DNA of 55,638 nt from Acidovorax delafieldii 2AN (GTDB taxonomy: Bacteria; Pseudomonadota; Gammaproteobacteria; Burkholderiales; Burkholderiaceae_C): assembly GCF_000175235.1 (NCBI RefSeq), contig NZ_ACQT01000009.1, forward strand, positions 1-55,638, read 5' to 3'. The notes beneath the pieces were generated by a model, which saw nothing but the letters and a program-made list of their open reading frames with translations, had not been told where the DNA came from and ran no database searches. The stretch's first letter is position 1. Every line of letters starts with the position of its first letter. The position numbers and the translations under genes are program-made. This document shows, one piece after another, positions 1-10,411 of this stretch.

Positions 1-493
1 CCAGGTCCAGCAGCTCGGCATGCAGGCGCGTATGCACGCCCAGCGTGCTGAGATCGATCACGCGCTCGGTCAGGCCGCGCACCATCGCCGCGAGATCGCG
101 CATCATGTGCACGGCCACCACGGGCTCGCGCTGCAGCAGGGCCACGAAGGCCTTGGGTGACAGGCTGGCCAGCAAGGAGGGCTCCAGCGTCACCGCGTCG
201 GCCGGATGCGGCAGGCCGTCGATGGCGGACAGTTCGCCGAAATGCGCGCCCGGCTCGCAGTCGCGGAAGGAAACCTCGCGCCCATGGGCCGAATAGGTGG
301 TGAGGCGCACCCGGCCGGAGACCAGGAAATACACCTCGCCGCCCTCGGATGCGCGCGTGAACAACAGCCTGTGCGGATCGGTCTGGCGCCAGTCGCACTC
401 TTGCGCCAGGCGCTCCAGGCACGCCTCTTCCAGCCCCTCAAACAAGGCAATGCGGCGCAGGGCCAAGCTTGAGCGGGCGGCGGGAGCGGTCAT
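1..493 (-). CDS. Crp/Fnr-family transcriptional regulator, N-terminal part (cut by window edge)
   Basis: Reading the minus strand from an ATG at 493 gives an open frame of 164 codons to the window edge, starting MTAPAARSSLALRRIALFEG. It shows a cyclic-nucleotide-binding fold: GGEVYFLVSGRVRLTTYSAHG followed by the phosphate-binding-cassette-like FGELSAIDGLPHPADA near residues 90-105, then the start of the long dimerisation helix. The DNA-binding helix-turn-helix would lie beyond the edge. Known family role: a homodimeric cytoplasmic regulator, often cAMP-binding. The PBC has the Glu of cNMP binders, but Pro replaces the usual Arg of the RS/RT pair, so ligand binding is uncertain. It is divergent from the DUF4148 gene. 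A TGTG-type palindrome lies in the shared upstream region. Confidence 0.85.
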   Translation of the reverse strand, partial: MTAPAARSSLALRRIALFEGLEEACLERLAQECDWRQTDPHRLLFTRASEGGEVYFLVSGRVRLTTYSAHGREVSFRDCEPGAHFGELSAIDGLPHPADAVTLEPSLLASLSPKAFVALLQREPVVAVHMMRDLAAMVRGLTERVIDLSTLGVHTRLHAELLDL

Positions 494-814
494 GGGAAAG
501 CAAAGGGCGGGTTGCGGTAACGACATGCGGGCGCCCGGCGTCGCCGGGCAGCGCATTATGCTCAGCCGCCCGCCCTCCGTGCGCAACCTGCGCCGGAGCG
601 GCGGCCTGGTGTCGTGGATCGATGTGGCGCAGCACCCGGCCAGGCACGCGCTGAGGTTGGTGGCGCTGGGCGCGGCCCAGGCCATGCGCCCGCCGCGCAA
701 TCTGCACCAAACTGTGCGTTTACGCACATACGCGCCGGCCGCGGGGGCGGACACTTCACGCCTTGCAGCACGCGGTTGCGCACTGCAAGGCCTTAGTCCG
801 GAAGGAATACTGCC
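494..814. other. intergenic region, divergent promoters
   Basis: This 321-bp gap lies between the divergent Crp-like and DUF4148 genes. No convincing coding frame was seen. It holds the palindrome at 713-728, described separately, and an AAGGA ribosome site just before 815. Confidence 0.6.
713..728. promoter_or_regulatory. Crp-like palindrome TGTGCG-TTTA-CGCACA
   Basis: A perfect 6-bp inverted repeat with a 4-bp spacer. It can also be read as TGTGC-N6-GCACA, which is the spacing of the CRP consensus TGTGA-N6-TCACA with one symmetrical change in each half. It lies 87 bp before the DUF4148 start and about 220 bp before the Crp-like gene on the other strand, so the neighbouring regulator is a natural candidate to bind it. 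Binding is inference. Confidence 0.45.
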
Positions 815-1123
815 ATGAAGAACACCCGCAAGCTCATCACCCTCGCCGCTATTGCCACCGCTGCGTTCGCCGGTACCGCTTCGGCCGCCACGCAGTCGCC
901 GCAATCCTCGGCAGGCCCCGAACCTGTGGTCCAGGGCCCCGGGCTGAGCCGTGCCGAGGTGCTGGCCGACCTGAACCTGTGGGCCCGCGCCGGCCTGCTC
1001 GCATACCCCAGCGACGAAATCGGCTACGCCAGCTACCCGGTCTATGAGGCCAGGCTGGCCGAATACCGTCGCTTGCGCAGCGGCCCCGAGTACCTGGCCG
1101 AAGTCCGCCGCCTGGGTGGCTAG
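815..1123 (+). CDS. DUF4148-type small secreted protein
   Basis: A 102-residue protein with a clear Sec signal peptide: MKNTRKL, then a hydrophobic run and cleavage after about Ala24 in the TASA region. The mature part is short and carries the motif LSRAEVLADLNLWARAGL followed by a Tyr-rich stretch. This layout matches the DUF4148 periplasmic proteins that are abundant in Burkholderiales; their function is unknown. The start is supported by AAGGA eight bases upstream. It stands alone between a divergent Crp-like regulator and the LysR pair. Family assignment rests on my recognition of the motif, not on a search. Confidence 0.75.
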   Translation: MKNTRKLITLAAIATAAFAGTASAATQSPQSSAGPEPVVQGPGLSRAEVLADLNLWARAGLLAYPSDEIGYASYPVYEARLAEYRRLRSGPEYLAEVRRLGG

Positions 1124-1625
1124 GCATCCGCGCCCACCGCCCACTAGGCCGGTGGTTGAGTGAGCTCGCATTCGGTCTCTTGCACTGCTACCGGCAAGCT
1201 GCCAGTCTGCTCCCAAAGCGAATCGTAGCCTCGTGAGAGACGCGGACGCTGTCCGCTTTGCCATCCGCGTCGCCCATCCACGGACGGCCTGTTTCCCATT
1301 CGCGTCGGATCCTTGTGGGCTCGTTCGAGTCATTGAACGTCGTGCGCGGCCTGCCGATCTGTGGAGCCGTGCGCCAGCCATTTTCATCGTTGTCCGAGGC
1401 CGATCCAGGCAAAGGACATGGTCGCCTGCGCATGTCGGCTCGCATAGGCTCACTGCCGCAGCACAATCACCGTGCGCTGAGGCCAGTGTGGCTTCCGCTT
1501 GGAGCATGTGTTGGATTGCCGCGCGGTGGCCCGAGCCCTGTCGCAAAGCCGAGGATGAGGCCAGGGGCATACCTTCATATAACCGTCTGGCAAAATCAGC
1601 GAACACTTTTGAGCATACTTCATCA
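1124..1625. other. intergenic region without recognised gene
   Basis: About 500 bp between the DUF4148 gene and the first LysR gene. A weak hairpin (CCACCG / CGGTGG, 1134-1155, loop of 10) just after the DUF4148 stop could help termination, but there is no T-tract. Frames running through the rest give no recognisable protein. An upstream extension of the LysR frame to 1233 lacks any family resemblance and is not taken as coding. Confidence 0.5.
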
Positions 1626-2537
1626 ATGGCCGGAGCGAATTACAACGACCTGTTGGCCTTCATGGCTGTGGCGCGCGAGCAGAGCTTTACCCGCGCGGCG
1701 GCCCAGCTCGGGGTATCGCAATCAGCGCTCAGCCACACGATCCGGGCGCTGGAGGCCAGGCTGGGAGTGCGTTTGCTCACCCGCACGACGCGCAGCGTCT
1801 CGCCCACTGCGGCGGGCGAACGCCTGCTGCAGAACGTGGCGCCCCGGTTCCAGGAAATCGAGGCGGAGCTGACGGCGATCGGAGAACTGAGCGACAAGCC
1901 GGCCGGCACGGTGCGAATCACAACCACCGAACATGCCGCCAGGACGGTGCTCTGGCCCAAGCTGGCCAAGATGCTGTCCAAGTACCCGGACATCAAGGTC
2001 GAAATGATTGTCGAATCCCGGCTTGCCGAAATCGTGGCCGAGCGTTACGACATGGGGGTGCGCCTGGGCGACACGCTGACGAGCGATACCACGGCGGTGT
2101 GCATCAGCGCCGACCTGCCGGTGGCGATCGTCGCTTCGCCCGCCTATCTGGCCCATCATCCTGAGCCCAAGACGCCGCAGGACCTGATCCATCATGCGTG
2201 CATCAACCTACGCTTGATGAGCCGAGGCGGCCTCTATGCTTGGGAGTTGAAGAAGGGCAAGCAGCAGATCAATGCGCACGTAGAGGGGCAACTGGTTTTC
2301 AACGAACCGATGCAGATCCTCGATGCGGCGCTCTCGGGCTTCGGCCTGGGCTATGTGCTGGAAGACATGGCTCAGCCTTACATCGCCCAAGGGCGACTAC
2401 GGCAAGTTCTGACGGACTGGTGCCCGTCATTTCCTGGCTACCACCTGTGCTATCCCAATCGTAGTGAGCCCTCGCGCGCCATGTCGGTGTTGATCGACGC
2501 GCTGCGTCACCCTGCCAACGCTTCCAAGAGGGAATGA
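1626..2537 (+). CDS. LysR-type transcriptional regulator (first of a tandem pair)
   Basis: A 303-residue LTTR. The N-terminal winged helix-turn-helix covers about residues 8-66 (FTRAAAQLGVSQSALSHTIRALEARLGVRLLTRTTR, split here only for length), followed by a LysR substrate-binding domain from about residue 95. The longer frame from 1233 is rejected because the DNA-binding domain begins at the ATG at 1626, as in normal LTTRs. It lies 3 bp upstream of a clearly paralogous LysR gene, so both are likely co-transcribed. Its target is unknown. The redox-gene run that begins at 5125 on the same strand, after rarA, is a plausible candidate. Confidence 0.93.
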   Translation: MAGANYNDLLAFMAVAREQSFTRAAAQLGVSQSALSHTIRALEARLGVRLLTRTTRSVSPTAAGERLLQNVAPRFQEIEAELTAIGELSDKPAGTVRITTTEHAARTVLWPKLAKMLSKYPDIKVEMIVESRLAEIVAERYDMGVRLGDTLTSDTTAVCISADLPVAIVASPAYLAHHPEPKTPQDLIHHACINLRLMSRGGLYAWELKKGKQQINAHVEGQLVFNEPMQILDAALSGFGLGYVLEDMAQPYIAQGRLRQVLTDWCPSFPGYHLCYPNRSEPSRAMSVLIDALRHPANASKRE

Positions 2538-2540
2538 GGG

Positions 2541-3470
2541 ATGCCACGCAGCAACGACACCTTCAACGATGTGCTGGCCTTCGTCCACGTGGTGCGCGAA
2601 GGCAGTTTCACTCGGGCGGCCGCGCTGCTGGGTGTTTCACCAGGGGCATTGAGCCATGCCATCAAAGGGCTGGAAACCCGCTTGGGTGTGCGTTTGCTGA
2701 CACGCACGACCCGCAAGATTTCCGCGACCGAAGTGGGTGAACGACTGTACGCCAACGTCGCTTCCCGTTTCGAGGAGATCGACGCCGAAGTCGCCGCGGT
2801 ATCCGAGATGCGGGACAAGCCCGCAGGCACCATTCGCATCACCGCTGCCGAGCATGCTGCCGACAGCGTGCTGTGGCCCAAGCTGTCCAAGGTTCTGCAC
2901 GACTACCCTGACATCCGCGTCGAGATCAACGTGGACTACGCTCTGTCGGACATCGTTTCCCAGCGTTTCGATGCCGGCGTGCGCCTGGGCGATCAGGTGG
3001 CCAAGGACATGATCGCCGTGCGCATCAGCCCCGACCTTCGAATGGTGGTCGTCGGAGCGCCCAGCTACTTTGCTCAGCATCCCAAGCCCGCCACGCCACA
3101 CGACCTCGCCCAGCACAATTGCATCAACCTGCGCCTGCCCACGCACGGCGGCCTCCTGCCGTGGGACTTTGACCGGCATGGCAAGGAGATCAAGTTCCGG
3201 GTGGACGGGCAGTGGGTGTTCAACAGCACCACCCGCATGGTCCGAGCGGCATTGGCCGACTATGGCCTGGCGTTCGTGCCCGAAGACATGGTGCTGGAGC
3301 ATCTCGCTGCAGGGCGCCTGGTGCGCGTGCTGGACGACTGGTGCGAACCGTATCCCGGTTATTACTTTTACTACCCCAGCCGCTTGCAGCCCTCCAGTGC
3401 GATGTCGGTCGTCGTCGAGGCCTTGAGGCACCGGGAGCCCCGCAAAGCGCCAGGGACGAAGAAGCGCTGA
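2541..3470 (+). CDS. LysR-type transcriptional regulator (second of a tandem pair)
   Basis: A 309-residue LTTR with the same architecture as its upstream neighbour: an N-terminal winged HTH (residues about 8-66) and a LysR effector domain. The two align almost without gaps. Shared stretches include RLLTRTTR in the HTH wing and the DKPAGT-IRIT and VLWPKL-K segments at the start of the effector domain, so a local duplication is evident. The start follows an AGAGGGAATGAGGG stretch at the end of the first gene. Family knowledge says LTTRs sense small molecules as tetramers. Ligands of the two copies may have diverged. Confidence 0.93.
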   Translation: MPRSNDTFNDVLAFVHVVREGSFTRAAALLGVSPGALSHAIKGLETRLGVRLLTRTTRKISATEVGERLYANVASRFEEIDAEVAAVSEMRDKPAGTIRITAAEHAADSVLWPKLSKVLHDYPDIRVEINVDYALSDIVSQRFDAGVRLGDQVAKDMIAVRISPDLRMVVVGAPSYFAQHPKPATPHDLAQHNCINLRLPTHGGLLPWDFDRHGKEIKFRVDGQWVFNSTTRMVRAALADYGLAFVPEDMVLEHLAAGRLVRVLDDWCEPYPGYYFYYPSRLQPSSAMSVVVEALRHREPRKAPGTKKR

Positions 3471-3492
3471 CGGGTCTGTTTATGGATACTCG

Positions 3493-4842
3493 ATGCGAAC
3501 GCCACTTTCTCCACCCACCGATCTGCTGAGTGCGGCCTCGGACCACCTGCGCCCGCTGGCCGAGCGCATGCGGCCACGTTCGCTCGACGAGATGGTCGGG
3601 CAACGGCGCCTGCTGGCGCCCCGTTCGGCGTTGCGGCGCGCCGTCGAAGCCGGCCGGGTCCATTCGATGGTGCTGTGGGGACCACCCGGCTGCGGCAAGA
3701 CCACGCTGGCGCTGCTGCTGGCCCGGTATGCCGACGCAGAGTTCCGGTCGGTCTCGGCGGTCCTGGCAGGCCTACCCGAAGTGCGCCAGGTGCTGGCCGA
3801 GGCCGCACACCGCTTTGCACAAGGCCGGCGCACGGTGCTGTTCGTGGATGAGGTCCACCGCTTCAACAAGGGCCAGCAGGATGCGTTCCTGCCGCACATC
3901 GAACGCGGCAGCATCGTGTTTGTCGGAGCCACGACGGAGAACCCGTCGTTCGAGCTGAACTCGGCCCTGCTGTCGCGCTGCCGGGTACATGTGATGGAGG
4001 CCGTCTCCGTCGAGGACATCGTGCAGGCGTTGCGCCTGGCGCTGGACGACCCTGAGCGCGGCCTCGGCAACGATGGTGTGCAGGTTTCCGGGGAGTCGCT
4101 CAGGGAAATCGCGCGCGCCGCCGATGGCGATGTGCGCAGGGCGCTGACGCTGCTGGAGATCGCCGCCGAGCTGGCCAGCGACGAGGATGGGCGGATCACG
4201 CCGCAGACTCTGGCGCAGGTGCTGGCCGACCGTACCCGCCGCTTCGACAAGGGCGGCGAACAGTTCTACGACCAGATTTCAGCCTTGCACAAGAGCGTGC
4301 GCAGCTCCAACCCGGACGCGGCGCTGTACTGGCTGGCACGCATGCTCGATGGGGGCTGCGATCCTGCCTATCTCGGTCGGCGCCTGACGTGCATGGCCTT
4401 GGACGACATCGGCCTGGCCGACCCCCGTGCACAAAGCATGGCGCTGGAGGCCTGGCAAATCTACGAGCGCATCGGCGGCGTGGAGGGCGAGATGGCCTTT
4501 GCGCAACTGGCGATCTATCTGGCCTGCGCGGCCAAGTCCAATGCGGCGAGCATGGCCTTCACCCAGGCCAGACAGGAAGTGCGGGGGCATGGCACGGCCG
4601 ACGTCCCGCTGCACCTGCGCAATGCGCCGACCCGGCTGATGGAGCAACTGGGCTACGCCAGGGGCTACCAGTACGACCACGACGTGCCGGGTGGCGTGGC
4701 GCTGGACCAGACCTGCTTTCCTGACACGCTGGGCGAGCGCGTGTACTATCGTCCGGTCGAGCGTGGCCTGGAAATCCGCATCAAGGACAAGCTCGACCAA
4801 CTGCGCAGCGCCCGCGAAGCGGCGCTGGAACGCTGGGGCTGA
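3493..4842 (+). CDS. rarA: replication-associated recombination protein A (AAA+ ATPase)
   Basis: A 449-residue protein, the usual length for RarA/MgsA. Walker A GPPGCGKT is at residues 63-70 and Walker B VLFVDE about 115-120, followed by HRFNKGQQDAFLP. The sensor 1 region reads VFVGATTENPSFELNSALLSRC. The C-terminal half carries the helical lid and the tetramerisation domain with FYDQISALHKSVR and SSNPDAALYWLARML. It is a cytoplasmic clamp-loader-like ATPase acting at stalled replication forks. It is a housekeeping gene and appears unrelated in function to the metabolic genes around it. It starts 22 bp after the LysR pair on the same strand. Confidence 0.96.
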   Translation: MRTPLSPPTDLLSAASDHLRPLAERMRPRSLDEMVGQRRLLAPRSALRRAVEAGRVHSMVLWGPPGCGKTTLALLLARYADAEFRSVSAVLAGLPEVRQVLAEAAHRFAQGRRTVLFVDEVHRFNKGQQDAFLPHIERGSIVFVGATTENPSFELNSALLSRCRVHVMEAVSVEDIVQALRLALDDPERGLGNDGVQVSGESLREIARAADGDVRRALTLLEIAAELASDEDGRITPQTLAQVLADRTRRFDKGGEQFYDQISALHKSVRSSNPDAALYWLARMLDGGCDPAYLGRRLTCMALDDIGLADPRAQSMALEAWQIYERIGGVEGEMAFAQLAIYLACAAKSNAASMAFTQARQEVRGHGTADVPLHLRNAPTRLMEQLGYARGYQYDHDVPGGVALDQTCFPDTLGERVYYRPVERGLEIRIKDKLDQLRSAREAALERWG

Positions 4843-5124
4843 CGAGGCCGGCCTCCACCTCGCATGCAGCCACTGGGGACGCCGGCACCGGCGTCACTCA
4901 TGAGTTCAATTCAAAAGTGCATGCGGAATTGGCACCTTTATCCAGGCTTCCATTCTCCCTACCATTTCAAAGAGCAAAGTGCAATTGGCAAAGACGCGCT
5001 GTCTCGCCATTGCTGTCAACGACCCCCGAAGGCCAGACTGAAGACTGCGAAAAGCTCCGACACAAAGAGCCGATGAGCGGTCTATGGCCTGCCTGCCTCG
5101 GGATCTCTTTGAATTGGAGTCTGC

Positions 5125-5862
5125 ATGCGTCCCCAGATCATTTGCCACATGATGAGCACCCTCGACGGGCGCATCGTTGGCGACCGCTGGAACCTGCCGC
5201 ACAGCGGCAAGACCGTGGACGAGGCCACGGCCTGCTACTACGACATCAGTGACCGGCTCGATGCCCAGGCGTGGATGCTCGGCCGCAACACGGTGCAGAT
5301 CCATCATGCGCCGCAGCGCTTCGACCACGAAGGCCTGGCCCGGGCGACCCGATACGAACCTTTCCTGGGCCAGCGCACGACCCGGCGTAGCTTGGTCGTC
5401 CTGGACCCCAAGGGTCGCATTCGCTACGAGAGCGGACAGATCGAGGGCGATGACGTCATCTCCGTGCTGTCCGAGCAGGTGCCCGAAGCCTACCTGGCCC
5501 ACCTGCGCGAGCTGGGCATTTCCTACCTGTTTGCCGGCCGCGACGGACATGACCTGGCGCTGGCGATGCAGACGCTGGGCACGACTTTCGGTATGCGCCG
5601 CGTGCTGCTGGAAGGCGGCGGCGTGGTCAACGGTGCCTTCCTCAAGGCAGGCCTGATCGACGAGGTGAGCCTGATGCTCTATCCGGGCATCGACGGGCTG
5701 TCGGGCATCCACACCGTGTTCGAGTGCCAGGGGCCGGCAGAGCTGCTCCCGTCGGCCGGTGCCACGCTCGAACTCACGCACCTCGAACGGCTGCCGGACG
5801 ACATTGTGTGGCTGCGCTACCTGATCCACCGAGCGGCGAGCCCGTCGTCCGAAACCCCTTGA
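5125..5862 (+). CDS. RibD C-terminal/dihydrofolate-reductase-like protein
   Basis: A 245-residue protein beginning MRPQIICHMMSTLDGRIVGD, the N-terminal signature of stand-alone RibD C-terminal (DHFR-fold) reductases. The central VLLEGGGVVNGAFLKAGLIDEVSLMLYP covers the NADPH-binding and dimer segment (about residues 155-185). Known relatives reduce a pyrimidine intermediate in riboflavin synthesis, but stand-alone copies like this are mostly uncharacterised NAD(P)H reductases. It opens the redox-gene run. A similar protein at 17331 closes it, and both share the ICHMM-SLDG N-terminus. Confidence 0.85.
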   Translation: MRPQIICHMMSTLDGRIVGDRWNLPHSGKTVDEATACYYDISDRLDAQAWMLGRNTVQIHHAPQRFDHEGLARATRYEPFLGQRTTRRSLVVLDPKGRIRYESGQIEGDDVISVLSEQVPEAYLAHLRELGISYLFAGRDGHDLALAMQTLGTTFGMRRVLLEGGGVVNGAFLKAGLIDEVSLMLYPGIDGLSGIHTVFECQGPAELLPSAGATLELTHLERLPDDIVWLRYLIHRAASPSSETP

Positions 5863-5890
5863 TCCTCAACGCAACCGAAAGGAATCCCTC

Positions 5891-6358
5891 ATGAAGAAAT
5901 ACCTCATCGCCGCCAGTGCAACCCTGTTGTTCGGCGCGGCAGCGGCCCATGCGCAGGGCATCTCGATCACCCCTGCGGGCAAGACCCCCACGGTGATCGG
6001 CGACGCCAAGAACTTCTCCGGCCAGGCCGCGGTGGACATCAAGGCCGCCGGCAACAGCGGCCGCTACGGCAGCGTCGGGCAGGTCGATTTCATGCCGGGC
6101 GCGCGCACGGCCTGGCATACCCACCCGGCGGGCCAGTTGCTCATCATCACCGAAGGCCGAGGCTGGGTGCAGGAGGAACGTCAGCCCGTGCGCGAGATCA
6201 AGGCGGGCGATGTGGTCTGGATCGAACCCGGCGTCAATCACTGGCATGGCGCGGCCAAAGACAGCCGCATGAGCCACATCGCGATCTCCTACATGCGCGA
6301 TGGCAAGGCCGTGGATTGGAAGGAGCTGGTAAGCGATGACCAATACAACGACCGCTAA
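5891..6358 (+). CDS. secreted cupin-domain protein
   Basis: A 155-residue protein with a signal peptide ([23 protein letters not shown]; cleavage after AHA) and one cupin domain. Cupin motif 1 reads [14 protein letters not shown]: two His are present, but Gln stands where the family usually has the metal-binding Glu. Motif 2 reads [15 protein letters not shown] and supplies the third His. A GGAATCC ribosome site precedes the ATG. The next gene overlaps its 3' end by 23 bp, so translation is likely coupled. Closely similar to the cytoplasmic cupin at 7201; substrate unknown. Confidence 0.88.
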   Translation: MKKYLIAASATLLFGAAAAHAQGISITPAGKTPTVIGDAKNFSGQAAVDIKAAGNSGRYGSVGQVDFMPGARTAWHTHPAGQLLIITEGRGWVQEERQPVREIKAGDVVWIEPGVNHWHGAAKDSRMSHIAISYMRDGKAVDWKELVSDDQYNDR

Positions 6359-7133
6359 GCACCGCGCGCGCGCAGCCGCGCTGGCCCTGGGCGTGGCGAT
6401 GGCCGCCTCCAGTGCGTCCACCAGCGCCGCGGCGCAGACCATCCCTGCACAGGAGTCCCGGACCATGACCACACAGAGCACGGCCCCTGCGGCCGACACC
6501 CTCAGCGCACAGCAGCAGGCGATCCTGCCCATCGCGGCCTTCGCCGCCGCTGGCGACATCGCCAAACTGAACGCCGCGCTGAACCAGGGCCTGGATGCGG
6601 GCCTGACGATCAGCGATGCGCGTGAAGTGCTGGTGCAGCTCTACGCCTATGCGGGATTTCCGCGCAGCCTCAACGCGCTCACCGAACTGATGAAGGTGCT
6701 TGATGCCCGCAAGCAGCGCGGCATCCAGGACGCGCCCGGGCGCGAACCGAGCCACGCCATCCCTCAGGGCGATGCGCTGCGCGCCGCCGGCACGGCCAAC
6801 CAGACCAAGCTGGTCGGCCAGCCCGTGGCCGGGCCGATCTTCGAGTTCGCGCCGGCCATTGGCGAGTACCTGCAGGCCCACCTGTTCGGTGCCATCTTCG
6901 AGCGCGACAACCTGGACTGGCAAAGCCGCGAGCTGGCGACCGTTGCCATGTTGTCGGCCCTGCCGGGTGCCGAAGGGCAACTGCAAGGGCATGTGGGCTA
7001 CAGCATGAACACGGGCCTGACGGCCAAGCAGATGCAGCAGGCCGTGCAGGTGCTCAGTGAGCGGGTCGGCGCCGACAGCGGCCGACGCGCCAGCGAAGCG
7101 CTGGCGAAGGTTCTGGCGGCCCGGGCGCGTTGA
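6336..7133 (+). CDS. carboxymuconolactone decarboxylase-like protein with signal peptide, two CMD repeats
   Basis: A 265-residue protein. The first ~35 residues form a signal-like segment with a hydrophobic core ([16 protein letters not shown], then SAAAQT). Two CMD-fold repeats follow, at about 50-125 and 165-255. The second contains the helix pair [12 protein letters not shown] and [13 protein letters not shown] with the conserved His. No CxxC pair is present, so it is not an AhpD-type peroxidase. Family members are helical trimers or hexamers, and several periplasmic ones have no known substrate. It overlaps the upstream cupin gene, and a second cupin follows. This cupin-CMD-cupin-AKR order suggests one functional unit. 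Confidence 0.85.
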   Translation: MTNTTTAKHRARAAALALGVAMAASSASTSAAAQTIPAQESRTMTTQSTAPAADTLSAQQQAILPIAAFAAAGDIAKLNAALNQGLDAGLTISDAREVLVQLYAYAGFPRSLNALTELMKVLDARKQRGIQDAPGREPSHAIPQGDALRAAGTANQTKLVGQPVAGPIFEFAPAIGEYLQAHLFGAIFERDNLDWQSRELATVAMLSALPGAEGQLQGHVGYSMNTGLTAKQMQQAVQVLSERVGADSGRRASEALAKVLAARAR

Positions 7134-7200
7134 ACGCGCGCGGCCCCGCCATCGCACCGATCCACCGCGCAGCAACTTCAGGCAATCAACAGGAGCAACC

Positions 7201-8594
<1,394 letters not shown>

Positions 8595-8622
8595 CTCCGC
8601 ACATACATCAAGGAAATTTCAC

Positions 8623-9360
8623 ATGCAAAACATCTCAGACAAAGTCGTCGTCATCACCGGCGCATCCAGCGGCCTGGGTGCCGAAACCGCCCGCCACCTG
8701 GTCAAGGCCGGCGCCAAGGTCGTGCTCGGCGCGCGTCGCCTGGATCGCCTGGAGGCGCTGGCCACCGAGCTGGGTCTGCCCAAGGAAGCCGCGTTCAAGG
8801 TGGACGTGACCGACCGCGAACAGGTCAAGGCGCTTGTGGATCACGCCGTGAAGCTGCACGGCCGCATCGACGTGATGATCAACAACGCCGGCCTGATGCC
8901 GCTCGCGCCGCTGGAAATGCTGCGCTTCGATGAGTGGGACCAGTGCATCGACGTGAACATCAAGGGCGTGCTGTGGGGCATCGCCGCGGCGCTGCCGTAC
9001 TTCAAGGCGCAGAAGAGCGGTCAGTTCATCAACGTCTCGTCGGTGGCCGGCCACACCATCAGCGTTGGCGGAGCGATCTACTCGGCCAGCAAATATTCGG
9101 TGCGCGTGATCTCCGAGGCGCTGCGCAAGGAGGTCAAGCCCTACAACATCCGCACCACGGTGCTCTCGCCCGGCGCGGTGGATACCGAGCTGCCGGCTTC
9201 GGTCGGTGCGCCCGGTGTCAACACCGCCATTGCCGACTACTACAAGAACAACGCCATTCCCGCCGACAGCTTCGCGCGCTGCGTGCTGTTCGCCATGAGC
9301 CAGCCGGAGAACATCGACATCAACGAGATCCTGTTCCGCCCGACGGTGCAAGAGCTTTGA
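8623..9360 (+). CDS. SDR-family oxidoreductase
   Basis: A 245-residue classical short-chain dehydrogenase. The cofactor motif TGASSGLG is at residues 12-19, NNAG at 87-90, and the catalytic residues are Ser140, Tyr153 and Lys157 (YSASK). The start is at the ATG 8623 after AAGGAAATTTCAC; the upstream extension lies inside the AKR gene. The Arg-rich ARRLDRL after beta-2 suggests NADP(H). It ends near FRPTVQEL, typical of the YdfG-like clade. Part of the redox run; substrate unknown. Confidence 0.93.
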   Translation: MQNISDKVVVITGASSGLGAETARHLVKAGAKVVLGARRLDRLEALATELGLPKEAAFKVDVTDREQVKALVDHAVKLHGRIDVMINNAGLMPLAPLEMLRFDEWDQCIDVNIKGVLWGIAAALPYFKAQKSGQFINVSSVAGHTISVGGAIYSASKYSVRVISEALRKEVKPYNIRTTVLSPGAVDTELPASVGAPGVNTAIADYYKNNAIPADSFARCVLFAMSQPENIDINEILFRPTVQEL

Positions 9361-9379
9361 GACAGGAGAGGAACTCGCC

Positions 9380-10273
9380 ATGACAAGCAAGAGATCACCC
9401 ACCATCAAGCTCAACAATGGCGTCGAAATGCCGACCTTGGGTTTGGGAGTCTTTCAATCATCTGCTGAAGATACGGTGAAAGCCGTTACGACAGCCATCG
9501 CTGATGGCTATCGACTGATCGACACAGCCAGTGCATACAAAAATGAGCGTCAAGTTGGCGAAGGCATCCGTAACAGCGGCATACCCCGAGAACAGCTCTT
9601 CGTCACAACCAAATTGTGGTTGACTGACTATGGCTACGACGCGGCGCTGCGAGGCTTCGACGGCAGCTTGGCGAAGCTGGGTCTCGACTATGTAGACCTC
9701 TACCTGTTGCACTGGCCCACCAAAAACTTCGACGCAACGGTTCAATCGTACAAGGCTGCGGAGAAACTGCTCGCCACAAGCAGAGTCAGGGCCATCGGCG
9801 TGTGCAATCACACGGAGCAGCACCTTGATGCCCTGATCGCAAGCACGGATGTCATTCCCGCAGTCAACCAGGTCGAGTTGCACCCATACTTTTCCCAAAA
9901 GGCGCTTCGAAACAAGAGCACATCGCTCGGCATCGTGACCGAAGCCTGGTCGCCCATCGGCGGTGTGAAGCGTTACTGGCCAGGTGCTTCCAGCACTGGC
10001 AACGGCGATCCCTTGGTGGATTCCGTGATCACCGGAATTGCCAAGGCGCATGGGAAGACGCCAGCGCAGATCGTTCTGCGGTGGCATCTGCAGAACCAGG
10101 TTGTCGCGATCCCCAAGTCGGTTAGCGCGGTGCGCATCGCCGAGAACATCGACATCTTCGACTTCGTCCTGAACGACACACAGATGGCGAAGATCGATGC
10201 ACTCGACACGGGAGCGCGTGGCGGTCCCGATCCGACGCAGATCGACACCGACAGCTTCTCCGAGTACAGCTAA
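9380..10273 (+). CDS. aldo/keto reductase (2,5-diketo-D-gluconate reductase type)
   Basis: A 297-residue AKR beginning with NGVEMPTLGLGVFQ. The tetrad is Asp48 and Tyr53 (LIDTASAYKNE), Lys78 (FVTTKLW) and His111 (LYLLHWPTKN). The C-terminal cofactor loop includes IPKSVSAVRIAEN. GACAGGAGAGGAACTCGCC before the ATG is a good ribosome site. Its codon use is visibly less GC-rich than that of its neighbours (many A/T third positions), which suggests a separate origin within the operon. A strong hairpin follows 27 bp after the stop. Confidence 0.92.
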   Translation: MTSKRSPTIKLNNGVEMPTLGLGVFQSSAEDTVKAVTTAIADGYRLIDTASAYKNERQVGEGIRNSGIPREQLFVTTKLWLTDYGYDAALRGFDGSLAKLGLDYVDLYLLHWPTKNFDATVQSYKAAEKLLATSRVRAIGVCNHTEQHLDALIASTDVIPAVNQVELHPYFSQKALRNKSTSLGIVTEAWSPIGGVKRYWPGASSTGNGDPLVDSVITGIAKAHGKTPAQIVLRWHLQNQVVAIPKSVSAVRIAENIDIFDFVLNDTQMAKIDALDTGARGGPDPTQIDTDSFSEYS

Positions 10274-10299
10274 GAAGCTCGCATCTCCCTGTGAGCCTG

Positions 10300-10330
10300 T
10301 GAGCCTTCCCAAGACGCCTGGGAAGGCTCA
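10300..10330 (+). terminator. hairpin, possible terminator or attenuator
   Basis: A perfect 11-bp inverted repeat, TGAGCCTTCCC and GGGAAGGCTCA, with a 9-base loop. It follows the AKR gene by 27 bp. No T-tract follows, so it may be rho-independent only weakly, or it may be an mRNA-stabilising stem between the AKR and the esterase. Confidence 0.5.
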
Positions 10331-10411
10331 GCACACCATCAATCGCAATTTGAGTGCGCCTGCGGATCATCCAGATCCGGGGGCATCAATTTGCCTCAAG
10401 ACAAGATTTGA

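Noticed and set aside
1188-1466. Minus-strand small open frame between DUF4148 and LysR
   Set aside because: No recognisable domain, no convincing start context; probably chance in GC-rich DNA.
1233-1625. Upstream extension of the first LysR protein
   Set aside because: LTTRs begin with the HTH. The extra 131 codons have no resemblance to anything, and the ATG at 1626 fits.
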